Assembly: GCA_035647075.1 (NCBI GenBank)
Contig: DASROF010000212.1
Location: forward strand, 1 to 13,462
Direction of reading: 5' to 3'
DNA: 13,462 bases
From: Gp6-AA40 sp035647075
GTDB taxonomy: Bacteria > Acidobacteriota > Vicinamibacteria > Vicinamibacterales > UBA2999
Of this stretch, positions 1 to 6,854 are shown in pieces; within the stretch, counting starts at the first letter, position 1, and each line of letters opens with the position of its first letter. Below the pieces are notes generated by a model. The model had not been told where the DNA came from. It saw nothing but the letters and a program-made list of their open reading frames with translations, and made no database searches. Position numbers and translations under genes: made by a program.

Positions 1-1
1 C

Positions 2-418
2 TTCCGCCGTGCGGACGTGATTGTGACGGGAGACATCTTCACCACCACCGAGTATCCCCATATCGACACGAAGCTCGGCGGCAGCGTCCAGGGAGAGATC
101 GATGCGCTCAACTTCATCCTCGATCGCACGGTCTACGTCCACGATGAAGACGGCGGCACGATGATCATCTCCGGTCATGGCCGCGTGACGGACGAATGGG
201 ATGTCGCCGACTACCGCGACATGCTCGTCATCATTCGTGACCGTGTGCAGGCGTTGATCAAGACTGGCGCGACGTTGCAGCAGGTTCTTGCCGCGAGACC
301 GACGGCCGATTACGACGTGCGGTACGGCGCGACCAGTGGGCCGTGGACGACCGACATGTTCGTGGAAGCGGTCTACACGAGTCTGAAGACTCCGCCCACA
401 ACCGGCCGCGTCAAGTAG
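2..418 (+). CDS. MBL-fold metallo-hydrolase, C-terminal part (5' end outside window)
   Basis: The reading frame is open from base 2, so only the last 138 residues of a longer protein are visible. They look like the C-terminal half of a metallo-beta-lactamase-fold hydrolase. A VTGD-I-F turn (Asp codon 32-34) matches the metal-bridging Asp, and an ISGHG motif 47 residues later (His codon 175-177) matches the last metal-ligand His of the family. After it comes the usual helical tail of soluble family members, with a 'G-x-T-L-x-x-V-L-A-A-R-P-T' stretch and an aromatic C-terminus. The HxHxDH motif would lie upstream of the window. The substrate cannot be told. The next gene starts 13 bases after the stop on the same strand, so this is probably the upstream member of the DUF6152/DUF6644 operon. 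A GTG at 17 is in frame but is internal, because the conserved strand begins before it. Confidence 0.82.
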   Translation, partial: FRRADVIVTGDIFTTTEYPHIDTKLGGSVQGEIDALNFILDRTVYVHDEDGGTMIISGHGRVTDEWDVADYRDMLVIIRDRVQALIKTGATLQQVLAARPTADYDVRYGATSGPWTTDMFVEAVYTSLKTPPTTGRVK

Positions 419-431
419 GCCGAGGAGAGCC

Positions 432-824
432 ATGATGAAGCGCACGTTCGTGTTTGTCGTCCTGTGCAGTCTGCTCCTCGTTCCTGACCCGTCGACCGCG
501 CATCATTCCTTCACCGCCACATACGACACCGCTAAGACGGTGAGCATCGAGGGAAAGGTCGTCCAGTTTCTGCTGCGGAACCCTCACTCGTTTCTGCACG
601 TGTCGGTGACCAAGGACGGGCAGGAGCAGGTCTGGAACGTCGAATGGGCGGCCGCCGGTCAGTTGAGCGGCACCATCGCGAACTCGATCAAACCTGGAGA
701 TCCCGTCGTCGTCACCGGAAATCCCTCCCGCGACCCCGCGGAGATGCGTCTGCGCATGGTGAACGTGAAGCGAACGTCCGACGGCGCGAACTGGGGCTTC
801 ACGGCCGGACAATTCGTGAACTGA
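432..824 (+). CDS. DUF6152 family secreted protein (copy 1)
   Basis: This is a 130-residue secreted protein of unknown function. It has a signal peptide (residues 1-23) with an S-T-A cleavage site, so the mature protein should begin His24-His25-Ser-Phe. The family signature follows: HHSF, a 'V-x-x-E-G-K-V' strand, an 'NPHSF' motif (His52, with His56 nearby), a 'W-x-V-E-W' strand and an 'I-K-P-G-D-x-V-x-V-x-G' strand. This gives a small beta-rich fold typical of DUF6152. GAGGAGAG at 422-429 is the ribosome site; the second ATG (435) is better spaced than the first (432), so the protein may be one residue shorter. The stop is five bases before the next start. An N-terminal His is used as a copper ligand in CopC and LPMO proteins; applying that to DUF6152 is my inference. 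Family membership is fairly sure; function is not known. Confidence 0.86.
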   Translation: MMKRTFVFVVLCSLLLVPDPSTAHHSFTATYDTAKTVSIEGKVVQFLLRNPHSFLHVSVTKDGQEQVWNVEWAAAGQLSGTIANSIKPGDPVVVTGNPSRDPAEMRLRMVNVKRTSDGANWGFTAGQFVN

Positions 825-829
825 CAAGC

Positions 830-1315
830 ATGCCAGTGGTCGAATGGCTACACGCGCTCGAGCAAACCCGCATCAGTGAAGTGGTCCGGGAGTCGGCGTT
901 TCCCTATATCGAAGGTACGCACGTTCTAGGGTTGTCGCTCTCGGTCGGCATGATCGCCTGGGTCGATCTGCGGTTGGTCGGCGCGACGATGCGCACGCGA
1001 CCGGTATCCGAAGTCTACGAGAGCGTGCAGGGCTGGATGCTGGCGGGGTTCTGCCTGATGTTCGTGACCGGGGCGCTGCTGTTCGTTGCCCACGCCACGA
1101 AAGCCTATGAGAGCGTGTTCTTTCGAGCGAAGGTCGCGTTTTTGCTCCTGGCGGGAATCAACGCCTTGATCTTTCACTGGACCGTGAACCACCGGACCAC
1201 GAGCTGGAACGACGCGCCCGTTCCGCCGACAGCGGCGAGGATGGCCGGGCTCACATCATTGGTGCTCTGGCTGTCGGTGATAGCCGCTGGCCGGTTGTTC
1301 GCCTACGACCTGTGA
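830..1315 (+). CDS. DUF6644-type four-helix inner-membrane protein (copy 1)
   Basis: This 161-residue integral membrane protein has about four hydrophobic helices (near 28-51, 67-89, 99-117 and 137-156), the layout I know from DUF6644 proteins. Family-like features are 'EGTHVLG' in helix 1 (His31), 'LLFVAHAT' at the end of helix 2 (His88), 'F-F-R-A-K' opening helix 3, and a C-terminal 'A-A-G-R-L-F-A-Y'. His116 and His121 lie at the end of helix 3. Paired intramembrane histidines can hold b-type heme or metal, but nothing here proves that. The ATG at 830 is chosen because it lies five bases after the DUF6152 stop and gives exactly the length of the next paralogue. The frame is open further upstream, but that part only overlaps DUF6152. 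There is no good Shine-Dalgarno, so translation is probably coupled to the preceding gene. Confidence 0.82.
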   Translation: MPVVEWLHALEQTRISEVVRESAFPYIEGTHVLGLSLSVGMIAWVDLRLVGATMRTRPVSEVYESVQGWMLAGFCLMFVTGALLFVAHATKAYESVFFRAKVAFLLLAGINALIFHWTVNHRTTSWNDAPVPPTAARMAGLTSLVLWLSVIAAGRLFAYDL

Positions 1316-1800
1316 TGGTGTGGAGCGCGCTGCAACCTGTCGTGAACTGGCTTGGAGGAAGCGCACTTGGCGTGTGGCTGGGTCAGTCGCCGACACGTAT
1401 CGCGATCCTGTTTGTTGTGCATCTGACGGGCCTGACGCTTCTGCTCGGCGGAACGATCGTGATGAGCCTCGGTCTCGCCGGCGTGGGTTTTCGATCGGGA
1501 TCTTCCGCGCAGCTGGCTCGCGAGATCGGGCCATGGCGCATGGCTGGACTCGCGCTCGCGATCATCAGCGGGTTCTTGATTTTTACAGGCGGCGCGCTCA
1601 CCTACTTCGAAGGCCAGTGGTTCCGCCGGAAGATGACGCTGTTGCTGATCGCCGTGATTTTCAACTTCAGCTGGTTTCGGATCGTGACCAACGCGCCCGA
1701 CGGGCGGTTTGGCCCATGGGCACGGCGTCTCACCGCGGGCGCCTCCCTGCTGCTCTGGTTCGGTGTCGGAGTGAGCGGGCGCGCGATCGCATTTTTCTAG
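1315..1800 (+). CDS. DUF6644-like four-helix membrane protein (copy 2)
   Basis: A second 161-residue membrane protein with the same helix layout as the gene before it. The ATG at 1315 overlaps the preceding TGA as TGATG, a classic translational-coupling arrangement; GTG codons at 1312 and 1318 are in-frame alternatives. 'FVVHLTG' in helix 1 (His36) aligns with His31 of copy 1. 'FTGGALTYFEGQWFRRK' aligns with the 'FVAHATKAYESVFFRAK' segment, so the second histidine of copy 1 (His88) is replaced by Gly93. The helix-3 histidines are also absent. The pair therefore looks like an old tandem duplication in which one copy lost most candidate ligand residues and may act as a structural partner. Role in the cell is inferred only from membrane topology and from being flanked by two DUF6152 genes. 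Assignment to DUF6644 is less certain than for copy 1. Confidence 0.8.
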   Translation: MVWSALQPVVNWLGGSALGVWLGQSPTRIAILFVVHLTGLTLLLGGTIVMSLGLAGVGFRSGSSAQLAREIGPWRMAGLALAIISGFLIFTGGALTYFEGQWFRRKMTLLLIAVIFNFSWFRIVTNAPDGRFGPWARRLTAGASLLLWFGVGVSGRAIAFF

Positions 1801-1822
1801 TCGTCACGCAAAAAAGTCGTAG

Positions 1823-1842
1823 GGCACCCTTTTAAGGGTGCC
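1823..1842 (+). promoter_or_regulatory. Stem-loop directly upstream of the second DUF6152 ribosome site
   Basis: GGCACCCT (1823-1830) and AGGGTGCC (1835-1842) form a perfect 8-bp stem around a TTTA loop. It sits in the only gap of any size in the operon (54 bases) and ends two bases before the GGAGGAGAG ribosome site at 1845-1853. No T-run follows, so it is a poor intrinsic terminator. An RNA stem that affects translation or mRNA stability, or a DNA operator, are alternatives. Confidence 0.45.
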
Positions 1843-1854
1843 GCGGAGGAGAGC

Positions 1855-2289
1855 ATGAACAGTCGTCGCCTTCTTGTCAGCCTGATGGTCATGATCATGA
1901 CGACCGGCGTTCTCGCCCATCACGGAACCTCCATCACGTACGAGATGGACAAAACCATCACCGTGACCGGTACCGTTGACGAGTTCGATTTCTCGTATCC
2001 GCATCCGTCGCTCTTCGTCGATGTCGCGGACGAGAAGGGCCGGGTGGTCAAGTGGGGTGTCGAGTTTCTCCCGACGCCGGCGGCGTTGAAGAGTCTCGGC
2101 TGGAACAAGACCTCGATCAAGGCCGGAGACAAAGTCGAGATGGGGTGTCATCCGTCAAAGTCAGGCAAGCCCGTGTGCGCGCTTCAGTCGCTCACGATCA
2201 ACGGCAAAGCCGCGCAGCTCGGTGCCGGTCCTGGTGGCCCACCACCGGCGGCACCCCCTGCTGGCGCGCGCGGAGGCCAACGTGAGTAG
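1855..2289 (+). CDS. DUF6152 family secreted protein (copy 2)
   Basis: A 144-residue secreted paralogue of the gene at 432-824. The signal peptide (1-21, ending V-L-A) is followed by His22-His23-Gly-Thr, so the mature N-terminus is again predicted to be histidine. The conserved order is kept: 'T-x-T-G-T-V' strand, 'SYPHPS' (His50, matching the NPH histidine of copy 1), 'V-V-K-W-x-V-E' strand and 'I-K-A-G-D-K-V' strand. Unlike copy 1 it has a 'GCHPSKSGKPVC' loop (Cys98, His99, Cys108), which could be a disulfide or extra metal site, and a Pro/Ala/Gly-rich tail from about residue 124 that looks disordered. The start at 1855 is set by a strong GGAGGAGAG just upstream. The last eight bases overlap the start of the next gene. 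Function unknown; a periplasmic partner of the two membrane proteins is the simplest reading. Confidence 0.86.
   Translation: MNSRRLLVSLMVMIMTTGVLAHHGTSITYEMDKTITVTGTVDEFDFSYPHPSLFVDVADEKGRVVKWGVEFLPTPAALKSLGWNKTSIKAGDKVEMGCHPSKSGKPVCALQSLTINGKAAQLGAGPGGPPPAAPPAGARGGQRE
2272..2276 (+). promoter_or_regulatory. Ribosome binding site deciding a GTG start
   Basis: GGAGG lies five bases before GTG at 2282, inside the end of the second DUF6152 gene. It supports GTG 2282 over the in-frame codon at 2222, whose extra 20 residues would be Arg/His-rich and would precede the signal peptide. Confidence 0.65.
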
Positions 2290-3088
2290 GCATCACCGCA
2301 TTCCTGCTGGCGCCCTCCTGCTCGTGACCGGATCCGTACTGGCCGCCGCCGTCACGTTCGCTCAAACTCCAAAACCCTTCGACCCTCACGATCTGAGCGG
2401 CAAGTGGGCGAGAACCTCGTTCAACCAGGGCTTCAGCACGGTGCCGGAAAGCGGACGGGGAAATGCTCCGCAGGCACCGTTCACCGCAGCTGGAAAAGCG
2501 GCGTACGACAAGAACTACCCTGGCTACGGGCCCCGAGCCAATGCGACGTTGCGCAATGACCCGATGGGCAGCTGCGATCCGCTTGGCATTCCGCGAAACC
2601 TGAATGCCGAAGTCGTGTCGTCCCACAACTGGTGGGAAATCGTGCAGCTGCCGGACCGGATGATGCAGTTGTTCGAATGGCACCACGAGTACCGGGTCGT
2701 CTACACGGACGGCCGCAAACTTCCGGACGCGACGGCCGATCTGGACGCGAAATGGAACGGCTACTCGGTTGGTAAATGGGAGGGTGACACCTTCGTCGTC
2801 GATTCGGTCGGCTTCGACGACAGGACGTGGCTCGACAAGTTTGGATATCCGCATACGGACGGAATGCGGCTGCAGGAGCGCTATCGTCGAACCGATGCCA
2901 CGACACTCGAATTGACGATGGTCGTGACTGACCCCGAGTACTACACGCGTCCGTGGGAAAGTGATCGGAAGGTCTTTAAGCTGAACGGCCTGCAAATCGA
3001 CAGGCGCTGGGACGAACAGATCTACTGCGTACCTTCTGAGGAGCAGAAGTTCAACCGCCTCATTCGCGATCCGGCAAGCGGCAAGTAG
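2282..3088 (+). CDS. Secreted protein of unknown function, 268 residues
   Basis: I do not recognise a named family. The GTG start at 2282 overlaps the previous stop by eight bases and has GGAGG at ideal spacing. Residues 1-27 form a signal peptide ending T-F-A, followed by 'FDPHDLSGKW' (33-42), a D-L-S-G-x-W opening I associate with many acidobacterial exported proteins. The rest is rich in aromatic and polar residues, with a 'NDPMGSCDPLGIPRN' segment, a 'Q-L-F-E-W-H-H-E' segment and 'YSVGKWEGDTFVVDSVGFDD', which suggest a secreted beta-rich fold of lipocalin or propeller type. It has two cysteines in the mature part, near the middle and near the C-terminus. It is translationally coupled to DUF6152 copy 2 and ends the operon. 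A periplasmic or surface role beside the DUF6152/DUF6644 proteins is inferred from position only. Confidence 0.8.
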   Translation: MSRHHRIPAGALLLVTGSVLAAAVTFAQTPKPFDPHDLSGKWARTSFNQGFSTVPESGRGNAPQAPFTAAGKAAYDKNYPGYGPRANATLRNDPMGSCDPLGIPRNLNAEVVSSHNWWEIVQLPDRMMQLFEWHHEYRVVYTDGRKLPDATADLDAKWNGYSVGKWEGDTFVVDSVGFDDRTWLDKFGYPHTDGMRLQERYRRTDATTLELTMVVTDPEYYTRPWESDRKVFKLNGLQIDRRWDEQIYCVPSEEQKFNRLIRDPASGK

Positions 3089-3090
3089 CG

Positions 3091-3128
3091 GCGTCCTGGA
3101 CGCCCAGATAAGCCAGGCTGCGCCTGGC
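3091..3128. repeat. Two small stem-loops in the convergent gap
   Basis: GCGTC (3091-3095) pairs with GACGC (3099-3103) around a 3-base loop. GCCAGGC (3112-3118) pairs with GCCTGGC (3122-3128) around TGC. They begin three bases after the stop of the plus-strand gene and precede the main hairpin at 3133-3161. Neither has a T-run; they probably help end transcription or protect the 3' end of the mRNA. Confidence 0.5.
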
Positions 3129-3132
3129 AGCG

Positions 3133-3161
3133 GCCCGCGCGGGTCGGTTTCCCGCGCGGGC
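3133..3161. terminator. GC-rich hairpin between convergent genes, probable bidirectional terminator
   Basis: GCCCGCGCGGG (3133-3143) and CCCGCGCGGGC (3151-3161) form a perfect 11-bp stem with a 7-base loop, TCGGTTT. Each arm is also close to a palindrome by itself. It lies 45 bases after the stop of the plus-strand secreted protein and 29 bases past the stop of the minus-strand receptor, so it could serve both. There is no T-run, so it may depend on Rho or act as a block. A weaker 6-bp stem (TCGCAG 3166-3171 with CTGCGA 3181-3186) follows. Confidence 0.6.
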
Positions 3162-3189
3162 GTAATCGCAGACGCCTCGACTGCGACCT

Positions 3190-6100
3190 TCAAAAATTCA
3201 TCTGCAGCGAGAACTGGACGAACCGGGGGCTCACGAGGCTGGTCGGCGTGCCCCAGGGATTCTCCTCACCAGCCGCGAGATTCTCCGGGAGAATGTAGTC
3301 GTTGTTGTAGCCGGTGATCGCGTCGGAGTTGAACACATTGAAGATGTCCACACCGACGGTGATGCGGCGATTCTTGAACCGGACGTTCTTTGCGAGCTTC
3401 AGGTCGAAGAGCGTGATGCGTTCGCCGAACAGCTCGTTGGACATGAGCACGTTGATGTCCTGCGTCGCCGTGTTCCGGTCGACGCCGAAGCAGCCGCGGC
3501 CCTCCACCGCTGCCGTGCCCGTGCACAGATCGTTGAGCCGCGAGGTGCTGCCCGGCTCCCACGTGACCTGGCTCTTGTGGACGTCCTGCACATTGGCCGA
3601 GCGCGCGACACCACGGAATCCCTGGAAGACTCCGCTCGTCAGGACATCGATCCAGGGGATGACGTAAGCGATCGTTCCGTTGATCCGTGTGTTCCAGGGA
3701 CTCACGCTGTCGCACCCACCGCGGTAGTCGCCTTCCCGCCCGCGCGTGTCCGGACCGTCGAGCGCGGCATAGCACGTGTTCAGGTTGCTGTATCCCGAGC
3801 TCGTCCCGCCATTGAGTCTGAGCCCGCCCGGTCCGCGCCACACGAAGTTCGTGTCGATGCCATGCCAGGTGCTGCTCCGCTCCTCCATGAACGTCTGCAC
3901 CTGCGGTCCGGTCGCCGACTGCGCGTTGGCGCCGGTGTTGAGCCCCGTCACCCGGTAGCCGCCGCCGCCAGGCAGACGCGAATCAATGGGCGCCACGTAC
4001 GAGTAGAAGTGGTAGTCCGGATGCGTGTAGTCGAGGAACGTCTGATTGCACGTCCGGACGTCGGTTTTGCCGTTGAAGCGATCGCAGCCCTGGCCAAGCC
4101 GGTCCGTCACCACGACATTGGAGGTTCTCCGGCGGTTCCAGGTCACTTCGACGGAGAGCCTCGGCAGGAGTTCATGCTGGATACCGAGCCCAGACTGCCA
4201 CCGGTAATCGCGACGTCCCCATCCGTCGACCAGCGACTCGCCGTAGGCCTGGCAGTACGCGAGCACCTCGGGCAGCACGCCAAAGTCGAGGCCGCACTGC
4301 GTGAGCGCCAGTCCGGGCAGATTGCCTTCCGCGTCGAGGTCGAACGGACTCCTGCCGAACCGCAGCGTGTCGGACGCCGCCGTGAAACCGTTACACTCGG
4401 CGCCGCCGGATACGGTGTTCGCGTTCGGGACCTTGGCCGCTTGACGGCTGCGCGCCGCGTTCAGCATGCCCATGATGTCGCAATCGACGATGCGATTGCC
4501 GTTGAGATCGTCCCAGTTCACCGTGACCGTGTTCGCCGTCCGGCGCGCCGGGTTGGCAGAAGCGTAGATGCCGCTGAGCGCCGCCTGGCCCAGATACTTC
4601 CCATAGTTGAACTTGAGGGCCGTCTTGCCGTTGCCGAACAGGTCGTAGACGGCGCCCCAGCGCGGCGACAGATCGTTGAAGGAGACGCCGTCATGGTCTC
4701 CGGTGCAGAAGGCCAGGCCCGCGGGCACGAATACGTCCGCATCGACGCAGGTCGAATCGTAGTGGCTCGTCGCGCGGTCGTAGCGCAGCGCGCCGCTCAG
4801 CGTGAGCCGCTTGAACGTCCACTGGTCCTGTGCAAAGAACGCGTGGGTGTCGAGCTGCTCGGCCACCCGCCCGTCACCCGTATTGATGACGACGCTGGCC
4901 GGGCGCGGGCGGCGGAAGTAGTTCCTCTGCTCCTCGAGCGTGCTGAACTGCGGCCCCACGAGCTGGTTGCCAAGCATGGTGTTGCCGCAGGCCGTGAGCG
5001 CCGGGTTGACGAAGGGGTTGCAGACGTTGACGCTCGGCTGCGTGTAGTTGTACGTCATCCGCGGGTCGTTGGCCGCGTTGTACAGCGCCTGCTTGATGAT
5101 GGCGCCGTCATACCCGACTTTGATGTTGTGCGTGCCGGTGACGTAGGACGCTGACCCGCTCATGCGGTAGTTGTCCGAGTCGATCAGCTGCGCGCGCGAT
5201 CCGGTGCCGATCAGCTCGGTGTTGAGCGACCCCGACGCGAGCGGGAAGAAAGCGCCGCCGGCGGTGGTGTTCACGCGCGATGCGACGGCGTCCATGCCCG
5301 CGGTGGTCCCGACTTCAGAGATTCTGGGAATCTCCTTCGGGTTTCTCCACTCGAGGTGCCTGTCGGTGTGATTGTCCTGTGTGGTAATCGAGGCTCTCCC
5401 TTCCAGCAGGATCTTGTTGGTGAACGGATTCGTCCACGAGTACTGCTGCAGCCGGTTCGGCTTCACCCGCACCGACCACCACGCTTCGGGCGCCACGAAG
5501 GTCGCCACCATTCCGTGACACGGGTCCTGGCAGAAGCTCTGGTCGTCTATGAAGAAGTTGAACCGGTTCTTCTGCGACGCCTGATAGGTGATGCGGGCGT
5601 TCCAGTTCTGCCACCGGTTCGTGTAGGTCAGCACGCCCGCGGGGCGATCCGGCTGATAGTTGTAGCCCCACTTGCCGTAGTTGAGATTCGGGTAGAACTC
5701 GCCGCCGCCGGGGACCTGCTCTTTGCCCTGGTCCCGCACCACCGAGTAGAACCACAGCCGATCGCGGCGGATCGGACCGCCGTAGGCGCCCGAGACATCG
5801 TAGTTGTACTTAATCAGGTTGTTGACGTTGATGGTCGGGTAGGCCCCGCCGTTTTTGGCGAACCACGAGGTCGTCGTGTAGGTCGTATTGAAGTTTCCAG
5901 CGTAGCGGTTCCCGCCGGTTCGCGGCACGATATTAATAGTGGCGCCGCCTGTTTCCGACTCGCCGAGCGCACCCGACAGCTGAATCGAGATCTCCTGCGC
6001 GTTCGCGATGTCGGCCATGTAGCCGCCGAGCATGCCGACGATCGGTCCGCCCGCCACGCTCTGCGTCAGACTCGCGTTGGAATTGAGGACCATTCCGTCG

Positions 6101-6732
6101 ACCTTGACCTGGCCCTGTGATGTCAGGAGCGAGCCGCCCAGCTCGTCTCCCTGATCGAAGGCCTGAACGGCCGGGCCGCAGAACGTCCCCAGGCCGCCGT
6201 TGCAGACGCCATACGCCGTGCCGGGCCGGTAGGAGGAGCCGATGCCGGGCGTCAGCTGCAGCAGGCTGACGATGTTGCGCGACGTCGGCAGCTCCTGCAG
6301 CTGCTCGCCCGAGAAGGTGACGGCCTGCCGCGCGTTCTGCACGTCGACGACCGGGGATTCGGCCTTCACCGCCACCGTCTCCTGGAGGTTGCCGACGCCC
6401 AGCGCCGGGCTGACGTTGGCCGTGAATCCGCTCGTCAGCACGATGTTGTCGCGCTGCTGCTTCTGGAACCCTGCCAAACTGAACACGACGGCGTAGGACC
6501 CAATCGGCAGGTTCGTGATGCGGTACTGTCCGAGGTCGTCGGAAACGGTGCTCCGGGCGCCGATCAACGCCGGGCTCGTAACCTCGACCGTGACTCCGGG
6601 CAACACCGCGCCCTGAATGTCGCGGATCGTGCCGGCGATTGTCCCCTCCTGGGCCAATGCGGTGGTTGGGATCATCATCAGCGCCAGACACGCCCCGAGC
6701 AGGGCGCATCGCGATCTCCTCGACTGCAACAT
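3190..6732 (-). CDS. TonB-dependent receptor with N-terminal carboxypeptidase-regulatory-like domain
   Basis: This 1,180-residue outer-membrane protein takes up or binds an unknown substrate using TonB energy. The start at 6732 is set by GGAGGG just upstream; an in-frame ATG six codons earlier is less well placed. Residues 1-27 are a signal peptide (A-L-A cut). Residues 29-115 are a carboxypeptidase-regulatory-like beta-sandwich ('G-A-V-L-P-G-V-T-V', 'D-L-G-Q-Y-R-I-T-N-L-P-I-G-S-Y'). An ETVAV stretch (118-122) sits where a TonB-box-like element is expected. The plug spans about 120-275, and the rest is a 22-strand-type barrel ending in the aromatic signal 'F-S-L-Q-M-N-F'. The mature protein has 18 cysteines, mostly in predicted loops, and a 'DLNGNRIVDCD' loop (742-752) that resembles a calcium-binding loop. 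This class is widespread in Acidobacteriota and often tied to glycan or peptide use, but the substrate cannot be read here. Confidence 0.93.
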   Translation of the reverse strand: MLQSRRSRCALLGACLALMMIPTTALAQEGTIAGTIRDIQGAVLPGVTVEVTSPALIGARSTVSDDLGQYRITNLPIGSYAVVFSLAGFQKQQRDNIVLTSGFTANVSPALGVGNLQETVAVKAESPVVDVQNARQAVTFSGEQLQELPTSRNIVSLLQLTPGIGSSYRPGTAYGVCNGGLGTFCGPAVQAFDQGDELGGSLLTSQGQVKVDGMVLNSNASLTQSVAGGPIVGMLGGYMADIANAQEISIQLSGALGESETGGATINIVPRTGGNRYAGNFNTTYTTTSWFAKNGGAYPTINVNNLIKYNYDVSGAYGGPIRRDRLWFYSVVRDQGKEQVPGGGEFYPNLNYGKWGYNYQPDRPAGVLTYTNRWQNWNARITYQASQKNRFNFFIDDQSFCQDPCHGMVATFVAPEAWWSVRVKPNRLQQYSWTNPFTNKILLEGRASITTQDNHTDRHLEWRNPKEIPRISEVGTTAGMDAVASRVNTTAGGAFFPLASGSLNTELIGTGSRAQLIDSDNYRMSGSASYVTGTHNIKVGYDGAIIKQALYNAANDPRMTYNYTQPSVNVCNPFVNPALTACGNTMLGNQLVGPQFSTLEEQRNYFRRPRPASVVINTGDGRVAEQLDTHAFFAQDQWTFKRLTLSGALRYDRATSHYDSTCVDADVFVPAGLAFCTGDHDGVSFNDLSPRWGAVYDLFGNGKTALKFNYGKYLGQAALSGIYASANPARRTANTVTVNWDDLNGNRIVDCDIMGMLNAARSRQAAKVPNANTVSGGAECNGFTAASDTLRFGRSPFDLDAEGNLPGLALTQCGLDFGVLPEVLAYCQAYGESLVDGWGRRDYRWQSGLGIQHELLPRLSVEVTWNRRRTSNVVVTDRLGQGCDRFNGKTDVRTCNQTFLDYTHPDYHFYSYVAPIDSRLPGGGGYRVTGLNTGANAQSATGPQVQTFMEERSSTWHGIDTNFVWRGPGGLRLNGGTSSGYSNLNTCYAALDGPDTRGREGDYRGGCDSVSPWNTRINGTIAYVIPWIDVLTSGVFQGFRGVARSANVQDVHKSQVTWEPGSTSRLNDLCTGTAAVEGRGCFGVDRNTATQDINVLMSNELFGERITLFDLKLAKNVRFKNRRITVGVDIFNVFNSDAITGYNNDYILPENLAAGEENPWGTPTSLVSPRFVQFSLQMNF

Positions 6733-6736
6733 GGAA

Positions 6737-6742
6737 CCCTCC
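6737..6742 (-). promoter_or_regulatory. Ribosome binding site of the TonB receptor
   Basis: On the minus strand GGAGGG is followed by TTCC and then ATG at 6732. This fixes the start at 6732 and excludes the long upstream extension of the open frame, which reaches 6954. Confidence 0.7.
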
Positions 6743-6787
6743 CTCGCCATCCGCGTCACTGACCACCAGTGCGCACGCGGGCGCCAC

Positions 6788-6816
6788 CGTATACGTCTTC
6801 CGCGCACGCTTGTCAA
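6788..6816 (-). promoter_or_regulatory. Sigma70-type promoter of the TonB receptor
   Basis: Read on the minus strand, a perfect TTGACA (6811-6816) is followed after 17 bases by TATACG (6788-6793), close to consensus TATAAT. The sequence just upstream of the -35 box is AT-rich (AATACAAA). Transcription would begin near 6781, giving a leader of about 49 bases with a good ribosome site. This is a sequence match only. Confidence 0.62.
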
Positions 6817-6854
6817 TTTGTATTGCCGTCGATGCAGTGGTGCGGTGAGGCATT

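Noticed and set aside
644..829. Upstream extension of the first DUF6644 gene
   Set aside because: The extra 62 residues overlap DUF6152, are Arg-rich and lack family features; ATG 830 gives the exact length of the neighbouring paralogue.
3577..5154. 525-codon open frame on the plus strand opposite the TonB receptor
   Set aside because: Its Arg/Val/Ala-rich product has no recognisable domain, it lies wholly antisense to a well-supported gene, and high GC makes long antisense frames common.
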